The position numbers and the translations under genes were made by a program. The notes under the pieces are model-generated. The model ran no database searches, was not told where the DNA came from, and saw only the letters and a list, made by a program, of their open reading frames with translations. Shown in pieces: positions 1-8,288 of a DNA stretch of 64,000 nucleotides (position 1 is its first letter; each line of letters opens with the position of its first letter). Origin of the DNA: Salipaludibacillus sp. LMS25 (GTDB lineage Bacteria; Bacillota; Bacilli; Bacillales; Salisediminibacteriaceae); NCBI RefSeq assembly GCF_024362805.1, contig NZ_CP093299.1, forward strand, positions 3,938,001 through 4,002,000. Direction: 5' to 3'.

Positions 1-2241
1 CGTGGCCAAGAAGTAAAAGCAACATTTGACGGAAAGATTCCTGACCGTGATAGAGTGGCCGTTCAAGTACAAGGGCAAACGAAAGAGGGCATTAAAGTAA
101 GGGAAGTAAAAGAGGAGAATAAGCAAAGCAATGAGGGAAATAAAACAAACCCTCGTAACAGCAGCGGACAATCAGCAGATCGTGTTTTACGAGAAATGGG
201 CTTCAAAGAGCCCAGTAAAGAATTGCGCCAAGCCACTCAGCAATTGCTTGATCGTGGTGTGTCTTTAAATCGTGAGTCAGTAAATGACTTAAATAACTAT
301 CTTCAATCTGGGCGAGGTAATGAAGGAGAACGTCGTCAAACGGTTCAAACGATGGCACAAAAGCGTCTTGAGCCAACAGCAGGCCAATTACGAGCTGTTC
401 ATGAAGCGTTACACGGCCGTTCTACGGCAGATCATGTAAAAGATATAACACGTTCTGCTTCAGAACAACTCAGGGATAGTGGTTCAGGTAGAGATGTGTC
501 TCGTGAGGTACAGCGGGCTATTGAACAGTTAAGAACGAGCTTAAAATCAGGAGGAAATGTCCGGCAAGCGGTAGAAAATTTGCAACAAACGGTGGAACGA
601 AGCGGAAGTATTGCCTTAAAAAAAGACATTAATCACGCTTTAAGAGAGATGCTTCAAATACAAGCTGTTAATGGGCGTGAAGCTGCTGCTGAAAGAATGA
701 TGGTGTTGTTACAGCAATTGACCAACCAAACGGCAGAAACAATTAGTACAGTGAATCAACCAATTGCTGTTAATACGAGCGAGTCTGTCGGTCAGTCCAT
801 TTTGTCTCAATGGATCGCTTCAGTACAAAATACAGCTGATCTCTCAACGGCAATTGCTAATATAAAACAAGATATGAATCAAGCGAGTGGTCTTCCTGTT
901 CAAACAACAGAGAAACTAACTGCGGCCCTTAATGACTCCATGGCAAGACTTGACCAAGGGCGTGAATTGAAAGCAAGGCAAGTGTTGATGGATACATTAC
1001 AACAATTACAAGCAAGCCAATCCACATCTCCAGCATCAGATTCTCTTGCGCATATGCAGGATTATATGCGGAATGAAATAATCCAAACAAGTGGACTATC
1101 ATCAAAACACATTTTAATTACGGAAGTAACTGAAAAACTGGCTCAGGCAACGGATAATTTTAAGTTACTTCAAAAAGATGTGATTAAACAACTTTCACGT
1201 ATTGATACGATGATTCAACAATTTAAGAGTCAATCTACTCAGCAAACGCGTCCAATGCTTGAGAATGTTATAAAGCAGATGGACCGGGCTATTATGAAAA
1301 GTGATTGGATGCTTTACGCGGATATGAAAACCGAGCGGAGTATGCTCGGTGCAAGCAGTCGACTAGCCGAGGCTAAACATCTTCTCTCAAAGGGGCAGTA
1401 TGTTGAGGCACGGCAAATTGTTAAAGAGGTTCAGCGTACGATGGATCAAATAAACTTCCGTCCATCTAATCAACGGGTCCAACACGTTCTTAGTCAAGAG
1501 CAAGAATGGCGGGAACCACGAACGCCTGTTCATAGATTATCACAGCAATTTGAACAGACTGCAAGACAGTTTGTGAATCAAGACGGGTCTGCTCGCCACG
1601 TATTTGAAGGCTTACGAGGATTAGGGTTAAACCGAGAAACAGAGCTAGGTCAAATGCTAGCTTCAGGGCGTGATCTCAGTCAGCAAGACCAGCACCAGCG
1701 TAATGTAAAATCTATCCTCATGCACATGGCACGGGGGGAAGAAGAAGGCGGAAGGCAGCAGCAACAAGCCCAACAAGCGTTACAAAGCCTATCTGGCCAG
1801 CAGCTTATAAACCGTTCAGACAGTCAGCAAAACTTACAAATGTTGCAGCTCTCCATACCCGTTATGCTCAAAGGTGAGGCAGAAAACTTACAAGTCTATG
1901 TCAATTCCCGTAATGAAGGGGAACAAGTGGATTGGGAAAACTGTCAACTTTATTTTCACATTGATACAAAGAAGCTAGGGCCATTAGGCATCGTGCTGCA
2001 AGTTACTGATCGGTCGTTAAATGTCACATTGAAAAACGATTCTGACGGTTTTTCAAACAAAATAGAACCACTAGCAAAATCGTATCTAGAGAATTTAAAA
2101 GACGTCGGTTTTAACGTGAAAGCGATTCAAAGTGCGCCTATGACAGTGGTAGATGAGGGTCAAGAAGTGGGAGAAGAGGCTCTTGAAGAAAAGTCCGTAT
2201 TACCAGTTATGACTGAAGAAGGGTTTGATTATAAAGTATGA
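1..2241 (+). CDS. FliK-like flagellar hook-length control domain protein (YlqG-type), 5' end missing
   Basis: The frame is open from base 1, so the true start lies before the window and the internal GTG at 55 is not a credible start. About 746 residues are visible. Most of the protein is Gln- and Ser-rich, highly charged and predicted helical, with low complexity around residues 570-620. The last ~120 residues (a segment containing DTKKLGPLGIVLQV) resemble the compact FliK/Flg_hook C-terminal domain. Its stop overlaps the start of the FlhB-C-like gene by 4 bases, the same pairing as B. subtilis ylqG-ylqH. FliK-family proteins set hook length and switch export specificity through FlhB; whether this paralogue does so is inference. 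Confidence 0.72.
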   Translation, partial: RGQEVKATFDGKIPDRDRVAVQVQGQTKEGIKVREVKEENKQSNEGNKTNPRNSSGQSADRVLREMGFKEPSKELRQATQQLLDRGVSLNRESVNDLNNYLQSGRGNEGERRQTVQTMAQKRLEPTAGQLRAVHEALHGRSTADHVKDITRSASEQLRDSGSGRDVSREVQRAIEQLRTSLKSGGNVRQAVENLQQTVERSGSIALKKDINHALREMLQIQAVNGREAAAERMMVLLQQLTNQTAETISTVNQPIAVNTSESVGQSILSQWIASVQNTADLSTAIANIKQDMNQASGLPVQTTEKLTAALNDSMARLDQGRELKARQVLMDTLQQLQASQSTSPASDSLAHMQDYMRNEIIQTSGLSSKHILITEVTEKLAQATDNFKLLQKDVIKQLSRIDTMIQQFKSQSTQQTRPMLENVIKQMDRAIMKSDWMLYADMKTERSMLGASSRLAEAKHLLSKGQYVEARQIVKEVQRTMDQINFRPSNQRVQHVLSQEQEWREPRTPVHRLSQQFEQTARQFVNQDGSARHVFEGLRGLGLNRETELGQMLASGRDLSQQDQHQRNVKSILMHMARGEEEGGRQQQQAQQALQSLSGQQLINRSDSQQNLQMLQLSIPVMLKGEAENLQVYVNSRNEGEQVDWENCQLYFHIDTKKLGPLGIVLQVTDRSLNVTLKNDSDGFSNKIEPLAKSYLENLKDVGFNVKAIQSAPMTVVDEGQEVGEEALEEKSVLPVMTEEGFDYKV

Positions 2242-2537
2242 TGATTTCTAAGCATTTTAATCATGTGAACCGTCGGAAAATCAATGGACCTTCTGCAGCT
2301 GTTATTCGATATGATGAAGCAACTGGAGAAGAACCAACGATTGTTGCTCAAGGAAAAGGTTATGTGGCTGAAAAAATTATGGCTATGGCAAAGGAAAACA
2401 ATATTCATGTAGAAGAAGATACGTTACTTTTAGAAAACTTACTCGACATGGATCTCGGGGAAAATATTCCACCACAGCTTTATGCAGTCATTGCGGAAAT
2501 TTTATTATTAATTGAGGAAATGGAAAGAAGTTATTAA
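2238..2537 (+). CDS. ylqH: FlhB C-terminal-domain-like protein (YlqH/EscU-like)
   Basis: This 99-residue protein matches the cytoplasmic C-terminal domain of FlhB without the membrane part. It has an AAVIRYD strand, the GKGYVAEKIMAMAKENNI segment, and a helical tail containing DMDLGENIPPQLYAVIAEIL. The NPTH autocleavage motif of true FlhB is replaced by NGPS at residues 16-19, so classical self-cleavage is unlikely. The ATGA overlap with the upstream FliK-like gene implies translational coupling. Free-standing FlhB-C proteins are common in Bacillus, and their role in export is not well defined. Confidence 0.8.
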   Translation: MMISKHFNHVNRRKINGPSAAVIRYDEATGEEPTIVAQGKGYVAEKIMAMAKENNIHVEEDTLLLENLLDMDLGENIPPQLYAVIAEILLLIEEMERSY

Positions 2538-2560
2538 CTTTTCTCAATTTATGCCGATAA
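2534..2560 (+). promoter_or_regulatory. Sigma-D promoter for fliS-hag
   Basis: TTAA at 2534-2537, a 15-base spacer and GCCGATAA at 2553-2560. The -10 element is a full match to the sigma-D consensus and the -35 differs from TAAA by one base. It overlaps the end of ylqH and lies about 75 bases before fliS, so it should give late-class flagellar expression of fliS and flagellin. Confidence 0.8.
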
Positions 2561-2639
2561 ATAGATTAGAAGCAACAAGGACGTTAACATTGACCCACAT
2601 GGATGTGGCGCTAACTTGGCGGAGGTGACATGAGCAAAG

Positions 2640-3056
2640 GTGATTTCAAATGAGGCACTACATAAGAAGACCCCTCAAGAATTGACAGCGCTATTGTATG
2701 AAGCTAGTCTGGACCATCTTGAGTCAGCCAAAGATGCAATTGAAAGCGGGGAGTATTTGCTAGCAAATACTAAGCTTCAAAAAACCGCAGATATCTTTTA
2801 CCGCCTTGGCGCTGGGTTGAATTATGAAGCAGGGATTATAGCCGATCAATTAGATGTCATGTATAACTATCTTAGTGATAAAGTTGTAACAGCAAATTAT
2901 GAAAAAAATACCGTTATTATTGATGAAGTCATTAAGCACGTAGAAATACTTTACCGTGCCTGGACTGATGCTATGAAGCACAATATTGATCACGATCAAA
3001 AAGTAATGAAGCTGAAAAAAAATGCGTATGAAAAAAATTCAATGTTCAAATCATAA
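2640..3056 (+). CDS. fliS: Flagellin export chaperone FliS
   Basis: A helical protein of 138 residues with the FliS signature TPQELTALLYEASLDHLESA near the N-terminus. FliS binds the C-terminus of unpolymerised flagellin and keeps it export-competent. It lies 14 bases before flagellin behind the sigma-D promoter. The only in-frame start is GTG 2640, preceded by a stop at 2631. The Shine-Dalgarno GGAGG at 2621-2625 is about 14 bases away, which is long, while an out-of-frame ATG at 2630 is better spaced. Removing one G at 2639-2640 would fuse that ATG to the frame, so a frameshift or sequencing error is possible. Confidence 0.85.
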   Translation: MISNEALHKKTPQELTALLYEASLDHLESAKDAIESGEYLLANTKLQKTADIFYRLGAGLNYEAGIIADQLDVMYNYLSDKVVTANYEKNTVIIDEVIKHVEILYRAWTDAMKHNIDHDQKVMKLKKNAYEKNSMFKS

Positions 3057-3070
3057 GGAGTGTTCTTTGG

Positions 3071-3919
3071 ATGAAAATTAATAATAATATTCAAGCGTTA
3101 AATGCGTACCGTAATTTAAATCAAAATCAATTTCAAACATCTAAAAACCTTGAAAAGCTCTCGTCAGGGTTAAGAATCAATCGTGCGTCAGATGATGCAG
3201 CTGGTCTTGCCATTTCAGAAAAAATGCGTTCTCAAATTCGTGGTTTAAAGCAAGCTGAACGAAATGCCATGGATGGTATTTCACTCATTCAAACAGCTGA
3301 AGGAGCCCTCACAGAAGTTCACTCTATCCTTCAAAGGATGCGTGAATTAGCCGTACAAGCAGCAAACGACACGTATGAGCTAGAAGATCGTGAAACGATC
3401 CAGCAAGAAATTGACGAGCTTGTAAATGAAATTAACAGTATCGCTGAAAAAACAGAGTTTAATACAAAAGATTTATTAAATGGTAATGAAGCAACTGGTG
3501 ACGCATTTTTAACACTCGTTTTTCAAATCGGTGCGAATGCAGGACAATCCGTGGACATTGAAATTCCTAAAATGAATGCGACAGAATTAGGTCTTGCTGA
3601 TGCTGCTGGTGATATTACATTAAGCGTCACGACTCGTGAGGATGCTAGTCAAGCCATTGAAACATTATCTGATGCGATTAATGCCGTTTCTAATGCGCGT
3701 GCGAAAATGGGGGCTCTTCAAAATCGCATGGAGCATACCATTAACAACTTGCAAGTGACACACGAGAACTTAACGAGTGCAGAATCACGTATTCGTGATG
3801 CTGATATGGCACTTGAAATGACTGAATTTACACGTAACAACATTCTTAACCAGTCTGCTACAGCAATGCTCGCTCAAGCGAACCAGCTGCCACAGGGTAT
3901 TTTACAGTTGTTGCAATAA
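3071..3919 (+). CDS. hag: Flagellin
   Basis: A short flagellin of 282 residues, the filament subunit. The conserved N-terminal D0/D1 region (MKINNNIQALNAYRN, then SSGLRINRASDDAAGLAISE) and C-terminal region (ending TAMLAQANQLPQGILQLLQ) are intact, and the variable surface domain is small. A good AAGGAG site lies at 3055-3060. It is the last gene of the fliS-hag unit and is followed at once by a strong terminator. Secreted through the flagellar type III apparatus with FliS as chaperone. Confidence 0.97.
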   Translation: MKINNNIQALNAYRNLNQNQFQTSKNLEKLSSGLRINRASDDAAGLAISEKMRSQIRGLKQAERNAMDGISLIQTAEGALTEVHSILQRMRELAVQAANDTYELEDRETIQQEIDELVNEINSIAEKTEFNTKDLLNGNEATGDAFLTLVFQIGANAGQSVDIEIPKMNATELGLADAAGDITLSVTTREDASQAIETLSDAINAVSNARAKMGALQNRMEHTINNLQVTHENLTSAESRIRDADMALEMTEFTRNNILNQSATAMLAQANQLPQGILQLLQ

Positions 3920-3925
3920 TTTTGT

Positions 3926-3963
3926 GGCGTAAGGCTGTTGAACAGTCTTACGCCTTATTTCGT
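3926..3963 (+). terminator. Rho-independent terminator of hag
   Basis: A 13-bp stem (arms 3926-3938 and 3942-3954, one G-T pair) with a 3-base loop, followed by a T-rich tract. Starts 7 bases after the hag stop. Confidence 0.9.
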
Positions 3964-4093
3964 TTTATTTTAAAAAAGTAGTGATAGAAAAAGGGTCGAA
4001 CGTGACTATTACATGTATTTTACGTAGGACACTTTTTTGTTAAGGGCAATTTCTTTATAATTAGAGGAAGATGTGGAGAAAGGAAGTCATGGC

Positions 4094-4537
4094 ATGGATG
4101 TACAAAAACTCGGCCGAACAAGTTTAAATAAGCCAGTATCTAAGAACAATACGACCGGAACAGAAGCAAAGATCTCTTTTCAGGAGATCATGCAACGTGG
4201 ACGTCATAGTGCTGAATATGAACGCCTTGGCCAATTGATGCAAAAAATTGATGATCAAGGAAAAACATTGTCTGAATCTCGGACCGTTGAAGAATTAAGA
4301 AAATATAAGCAACTTGTAAAAGAGTTTATGGATGATGCTGTAAAATTAGGCTTGAGCTTAGAAGAACGAAAAGGATTTAATAGAAGAGGGCGTACGAAAG
4401 TATATAAAATAGTTAGAGAAGTTGACAGGAAATTACTTGATTTAACTGATGCTGTACTTAATGAGCAAAAAAAGAGCTTGGACATTCTTAATATGGTTGG
4501 TGAAATTAAAGGGTTGTTGGTGAATATATATGCGTAA
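4094..4537 (+). CDS. yaaR: YaaR family protein (DUF327)
   Basis: About 147 residues. The diagnostic DUF327 blocks are present: a segment with IDDQGKTLSESRTVEELRKY, then EERKGFNRRGRTKVYKIV, and the end DILNMVGEIKGLLVNIYA. ATG 4094 is preferred because GGAGAAAGGAAG lies just before it; GTG 4073 is in frame but would overlap that site. The family is widespread in Bacillus and has no firmly established function. Its place directly behind flagellin is unlike B. subtilis, where it sits in the dnaX region (from memory). Confidence 0.88.
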   Translation: MDVQKLGRTSLNKPVSKNNTTGTEAKISFQEIMQRGRHSAEYERLGQLMQKIDDQGKTLSESRTVEELRKYKQLVKEFMDDAVKLGLSLEERKGFNRRGRTKVYKIVREVDRKLLDLTDAVLNEQKKSLDILNMVGEIKGLLVNIYA

Positions 4538-4540
4538 GTA

Positions 4541-4579
4541 ACGTTTTGCAGCACATAGTTGCTGTGAAACGTTTTTATT
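4541..4579 (+). terminator. Terminator of yaaR
   Basis: An imperfect stem-loop with arms ACGTTTTGCAGCA and TGCTGTGAAACGT followed by TTTTTATT. The IS200-type element begins immediately downstream. Confidence 0.75.
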
Positions 4580-5316
4580 AATGGTTTAGAAAACCCCTGG
4601 CTATGCCGGGGGTTCAAAAGAGCTTATAGCGTGGTATAAAAAAAACCTCACTTCATGGTAGGATAAAGTTGGTTTCCCGACCACTTCATCTCACCATAGA
4701 AGGAGGTATGCCCTGTGAAGGACATGAATAGTTTAGCACACACAAGATGGAATTGTAAGTATCACATAGTATTTGCCCCAAAGTACAGAAGACAGATCAT
4801 TTATGGGAAGTATAAAAAGAGCATTGGACAAATCATAAGAGATTTATGTGAACGGAAAGGTGTGATTATCCATGAAGCAAATGCTTGTCGAGATCACATC
4901 CATATGTTAGTCAGTATTCCACCCAAGTTAAGTGTCTCTCAATTCATGGGTTACCTAAAAGGAAAAAGCAGTCTTATGATATTTGATCGACATGCCAATT
5001 TGAAGTATCGCTACGGAAACCGGAAATTCTGGTGCCGGGGGTTCTATGTTGATACGGTGGGCAGAAATAAGAAACAAATACAAGAATACATTAAGAATCA
5101 GCTGAAAGAAGACTATATGGGTGACCAGTTAACATTATTCGAAGAATATGACCCATTTACCGGTGAGAAAAATAAGAAGAAATAAAGAAATTCTTTAGAA
5201 TTAGTGAGTGAATGTGGTGCAGGCGGGAAACCTCCTCAGTGGGCCTTTTAGGCCGAGGCCGGTAAGAGAGGCTTTCAGCCGCAGAGCAAACCACCAGTTC
5301 ACACTGGTGGTTTTGA
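4580..5316 (+). mobile_element. IS200/IS605-family insertion sequence (tnpA only)
   Basis: Boundaries are approximate. The left end has a subterminal hairpin at about 4592-4613 (AACCCCTGGC and its partner). The right end has a perfect hairpin with arms AACCACCAGT at 5289-5298 and ACTGGTGGTT at 5303-5312. There are no terminal inverted repeats and no target duplication is visible, as expected for single-strand Y1 transposition. No tnpB is present. It lies between the yaaR terminator and a TTTAT-bounded repeat. Confidence 0.85.
4715..5185 (+). CDS. tnpA: IS200/IS605 family transposase TnpA (Y1 HUH)
   Basis: A 156-residue HUH single-strand transposase. The metal-binding motif is in ACRDHIHMLVSIP and the catalytic tyrosine is probably the one in KQIQEYIKNQ near the C-terminus. 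The KFWCRGFYVDTVGRN block is typical of the family. GTG 4715 is the start, 7 bases after AGGAGGT; the nearer ATG is out of frame and hits a stop at once. Full length with no frameshift, so possibly active. TnpA excises and inserts single-stranded DNA guided by the end hairpins. Confidence 0.95.
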   Translation: MKDMNSLAHTRWNCKYHIVFAPKYRRQIIYGKYKKSIGQIIRDLCERKGVIIHEANACRDHIHMLVSIPPKLSVSQFMGYLKGKSSLMIFDRHANLKYRYGNRKFWCRGFYVDTVGRNKKQIQEYIKNQLKEDYMGDQLTLFEEYDPFTGEKNKKK

Positions 5317-5426
5317 TTTATCCCACTCTTAAGAGGCAGTAAAACCCCCACCTCAAAACTTAAGAAGGTCGAAAAGTTTAGGTGGGGGATGAAGGAAAAC
5401 TGCCACTGATTGTAGCTTAGCTTTAT
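5317..5426 (+). repeat. TTTAT-bounded repeat, copy A (type 1, internal deletion)
   Basis: Begins TTTATCCCACTC and ends AGCTTAGCTTTAT. It carries the first hairpin (CCCCCACCT/AGGTGGGGG) but lacks about 50 bases present in copies E, G and J. The deletion runs between two internal GTGGGGGAT direct repeats. It directly abuts the right end of the IS200-type element. Confidence 0.85.
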
Positions 5427-5572
5427 TAAGTCCGTCATAAAACATTATTTGTTTCATTAAGTGCTTTCTTGTGTATTTAAAATAGTATGAAGTTTCGACA
5501 TTAAAAAATACTTAGGTCATGTGACTGGGAAGAGTTAACCATAACAACACTAGTTATTTTAGGAGGAACTAA

Positions 5573-6004
5573 ATGTTTAATTTGACATTTTATTATGAGA
5601 CGATTATTGATGAGTCACTAACAGAGATTTGGCGATTTTTTCAGTCGACTGAAAATTTGGCAAAGATGACGCGTGTTCCTAAAATAGCTGTCTTAGGTGA
5701 CTCAAATGTTTATGAAGGAGCGAAGGTGTACTTACGTCTAAATTTTCTTCTGTTAAATTTTTTTTGGAAGGGGATAATTAGTGAAAAAGTCGATGAGGTG
5801 TACTTTATTGATGAAGGAGAAAGGCTGCCTTGGCCTATAAGATCATGGGAGCACATTCATACTTTTAAAGCATTATCCCACAATCAAACACAAATGATTG
5901 ACCGTGTCTCTGTAAGATCCTTTCTTCCATCATGTATTATGACGATTGGCTTAACAATGATGTTCTCTAATCGAGAAAAGTATTTGCGTGATTTCTTCAA
6001 TTAA
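5573..6004 (+). CDS. SRPBCC-fold protein (polyketide cyclase/START-like)
   Basis: A protein of 143 residues opening with a beta strand and the pattern IIDESLTEIWRFFQSTENLAKM, typical of SRPBCC (Bet v1-like) hydrophobic-ligand proteins. A strong AGGAGGAAC site precedes ATG 5573. No specific ligand or partner can be named. It converges on namA with no gap. Confidence 0.6.
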   Translation: MFNLTFYYETIIDESLTEIWRFFQSTENLAKMTRVPKIAVLGDSNVYEGAKVYLRLNFLLLNFFWKGIISEKVDEVYFIDEGERLPWPIRSWEHIHTFKALSHNQTQMIDRVSVRSFLPSCIMTIGLTMMFSNREKYLRDFFN

Positions 6005-7024
6005 TTACCAACTATGATTATATGGTGCAGGAGGAGGGAGCTTTTCATTTAATTCAGCTGCGGCAGAGCGCGGCCAATAGGGGTCTTTTAATAATGCCCT
6101 GCCAACAAATATTAAATCTGCTCTCTCATTTTGTAAAATTTCTTCTGCTTGAAGGCCGCTTGTAATCATACCCACAGCCCCAGTTGCCATGTTAGCACGA
6201 TGTTTAATCGTTTCAGCATGAACAATTTGATAGCCGGGATAAGTGTGTATCGGTGTATGAACAACCCCGCCAGTACTACAATCTATCAGATCCACTCCTA
6301 ATGATTTCATTTTTTTAGCATAGTAAATAAAATCATCCATCGTGTTGCCACCTTCAGCGTATTCATCCAGTGACAGTCGAACGAATAATGGGCCATGCCA
6401 GACAGTTTTAACGGCTTTAATGATCTGCGCTAAAAATGTGAAACGCTTTTCACGGTTGCCACCGAATTCATCTTTTCTTTTATTAGTAAGTGGAGAAAGA
6501 AATTGATTTATCAAATAACCATGTGCACCATGAATTTCAATCACATCAAAACCAGCCTCTCTTGCTCGTCTCGCTCCTTCTTGAAATGCGTCAATAGTGT
6601 CGGAGATATTTGATTCTGACATCTCAATCGGTTGTTTCATACGGTTAAAAGCGAGGGGGGATGGCGCATAAATTGAACTGTTTAATTCAGCCTTTCTACC
6701 GGCATGAGCTAATTGAATGGCTGTTTTTGCACCATGTTCTTTCATGCTATTTACAAGTTCCTTTAAACCAGAAATGTGTTCATCATGCCAGATTCCTAAA
6801 TCAAATGTCGAAATACGACCTGCCATTTGGACAGCAGTAGCTTCAACCATTATTAATCCCACCTGACCTACTGCTCTACTTATGTAATGAGTATAATGCC
6901 ATGGTGCCACTTTACCGTTTTCGTTAGTAGATGAATACATACACATTGGGGACATAGTAATCCGATTTTTGAATGTTACCCCCTTAATTTTAAAAGGGGA
7001 AAATAATTTTGTGTGTAGCGTCAT
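6005..7024 (-). CDS. namA: NADPH dehydrogenase NamA (old yellow enzyme, YqjM type)
   Basis: An FMN-dependent ene-reductase of 339 residues that reduces activated C=C bonds with NADPH. Key residues are visible: Cys28 and Tyr30 in MSPMCMYSS (Cys26/Tyr28 of YqjM), His165 and His168 in IHGAHGYL, and the phosphate-binding segment ADLIFVGRALLKDPYW. It aligns with YqjM end to end. ATG 7024 is chosen because AAGGAGTG lies 6 bases before it; the GTG at 7033 is part of that site. Members handle enals, nitro-compounds and quinones in oxidative or xenobiotic stress. Confidence 0.93.
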   Translation of the reverse strand: MTLHTKLFSPFKIKGVTFKNRITMSPMCMYSSTNENGKVAPWHYTHYISRAVGQVGLIMVEATAVQMAGRISTFDLGIWHDEHISGLKELVNSMKEHGAKTAIQLAHAGRKAELNSSIYAPSPLAFNRMKQPIEMSESNISDTIDAFQEGARRAREAGFDVIEIHGAHGYLINQFLSPLTNKRKDEFGGNREKRFTFLAQIIKAVKTVWHGPLFVRLSLDEYAEGGNTMDDFIYYAKKMKSLGVDLIDCSTGGVVHTPIHTYPGYQIVHAETIKHRANMATGAVGMITSGLQAEEILQNERADLIFVGRALLKDPYWPRSAAAELNEKLPPPAPYNHSW

Positions 7025-7057
7025 AACAGTCACTCCTTATTTAGTCATTAAGGTTAA

Positions 7058-7112
7058 TTTATCCCACTCTTAAGGGGCAGTAAAACTCCCACTGATTGAA
7101 GCTCAGCTTTAT
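7058..7112 (+). repeat. TTTAT-bounded repeat, copy B (55-bp minimal form)
   Basis: Only the outer parts of the type 1 repeat remain: TTTATCCCACTCTTAAGGGG joined to CCCACTGATTGAAGCT and AGCTTTAT. The junction falls between two copies of AAAAC-CCCAC, consistent with deletion by direct-repeat recombination. Copy H has the same junction. Confidence 0.8.
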
Positions 7113-7359
7113 AGTTGGTATGGGTCAAGGTATAGGCTTTTCAGCTAACAGTATCTAATTAGTTCATTAGCCTATAAAGTAACTCCCTCACTTGCTCTTT
7201 TATTAGCAAATTGCAACTATGCGAGGACCTTAGAAGTGAATGAAGTAGGGGTGCATCGACAATACTATGACAATAAAGGGGTCATTTTCGTTGGTGAAGA
7301 TAGAGGTGACAAGGTGACTAATAGAACCGGGATGGTATCCCGGTTAAAAGGCAGATCAT
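7113..7359. other. Intergenic, no gene seen
   Basis: No credible coding frame. A perfect 9-bp hairpin at 7325-7345 (AACCGGGAT/ATCCCGGTT) sits just after the cbpB stop and may end its transcript, although no T-run follows it on the minus strand. Confidence 0.4.
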
Positions 7360-7815
7360 TTATGAACGGGCCTGTTTTCGTTGTTCATGGAAATAACCAT
7401 TAAGAAAAGCTAATATTTTACTTCTCGGAATAATACCAGAAAAGGCGCCGGTCGAATCTTCAACACAAATAAAGGGATGATTGATCGACAACGACATCAC
7501 CTTTTCAAATGGATCATCACGTTGAACACATGCGATATCCTCTGTCATTATTTCTGCCACTTTCCAATTATTAAGCTTCTCTGGTTCAATACGCTCAAGT
7601 CCTAAAATCGAGTCTAATATTTGCGCTTTACTAATAATGCCCGTCAGCTTGAACGAGCTATCTAAAACAGGGACAGCTGTATAACCAGATTTGACTAAAA
7701 CGAGTAATGCATGTTCCAAACTATTCTCGGGCTGAGCATGAGCTACTTGTTCAGCGGTTATTAAAAACGACGTAATAGAGTAATTTAGCACATCATTTTC
7801 TTCTAAATTTTGCAT
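7360..7815 (-). CDS. cbpB: Cyclic-di-AMP-binding CBS protein CbpB (DarB/YkuL)
   Basis: About 151 residues with two CBS motifs (the first around LEHALLVLVKSGYTAVPVLD, the second around EVMT-like residues 90-140). The sequence follows B. subtilis YkuL/DarB, including the ILDSILGLERIEPEKL segment. DarB without c-di-AMP stimulates the (p)ppGpp synthetase Rel and pyruvate carboxylase, linking potassium-sensitive c-di-AMP to starvation signalling (family knowledge). ATG 7815 is preferred over GTG 7827, and neither has a strong ribosome binding site. Confidence 0.85.
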   Translation of the reverse strand: MQNLEENDVLNYSITSFLITAEQVAHAQPENSLEHALLVLVKSGYTAVPVLDSSFKLTGIISKAQILDSILGLERIEPEKLNNWKVAEIMTEDIACVQRDDPFEKVMSLSINHPFICVEDSTGAFSGIIPRSKILAFLNGYFHEQRKQARS

Positions 7816-8037
7816 AATTATGCACACTTTCTATAATGGATTTGACCTTTAATCTTATACCACAAAAGTAACTTGTTCAAACAGAATACGCTCACATCTT
7901 TAATGTTAGCGACACCTCGAACAAATGTCAACTTGAAAGGGAACATAAAGAAATCTTTATTCTTACTGCTCGTATAAGGGGAGGGGAGTTTAAATCCGTG
8001 TATTTTATCACAAAATAAAGATAAGAGGTGAGCGACT

Positions 8038-8277
8038 ATGCATTCCAAAAATACGGTGCGATATCTATGCGAAGTCTATTTATCTGGCAATAAGTATTAT
8101 TTTAAACAAGAAATCATTACGAATGACAGCTGGGAAAATACGGATTCTTTATATTGGGGGAAGAAGCGACCGATCACAGCTAAGACGTTTCATTATTGGA
8201 AGAAACGCGGCTATCATTGCCGCACGGCTTATCTCAACACCCCACCTGCGGAAATTATTCCATTTGACTGTCATTAA
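8038..8277 (+). CDS. Small protein of unknown function
   Basis: A 79-residue protein rich in Tyr, Lys and His with no signal peptide or membrane helix and no family I recognise. It is credible because AAGAGGTGAG sits at good distance before the ATG and the frame is clean. It is divergent from cbpB and converges on the YibQ-type gene, ending 12 bases from it. The pattern (short strands, WGKKRPITAKTFHYWKKRGY) suggests a small beta-rich fold; no function can be assigned. Confidence 0.6.
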   Translation: MHSKNTVRYLCEVYLSGNKYYFKQEIITNDSWENTDSLYWGKKRPITAKTFHYWKKRGYHCRTAYLNTPPAEIIPFDCH

Positions 8278-8288
8278 GCCGTTTATCA

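Noticed and set aside
4255..4617. 120-codon minus-strand frame over yaaR
   Set aside because: Shadow of yaaR on the opposite strand, crossing its terminator.
5157..5438. Minus-strand frame over the IS200 right end
   Set aside because: Covers the IS hairpin and repeat A; no binding site and no recognisable protein.
7224..7330. A short gene remnant downstream of cbpB
   Set aside because: One frame reads about 25 plausible residues but is closed by stops on the near side and has no match I recognise.
7818..8048. Minus-strand 76-codon frame upstream of cbpB
   Set aside because: Antisense to the start of the 8038 gene and overlaps the cbpB start; no ribosome binding site.
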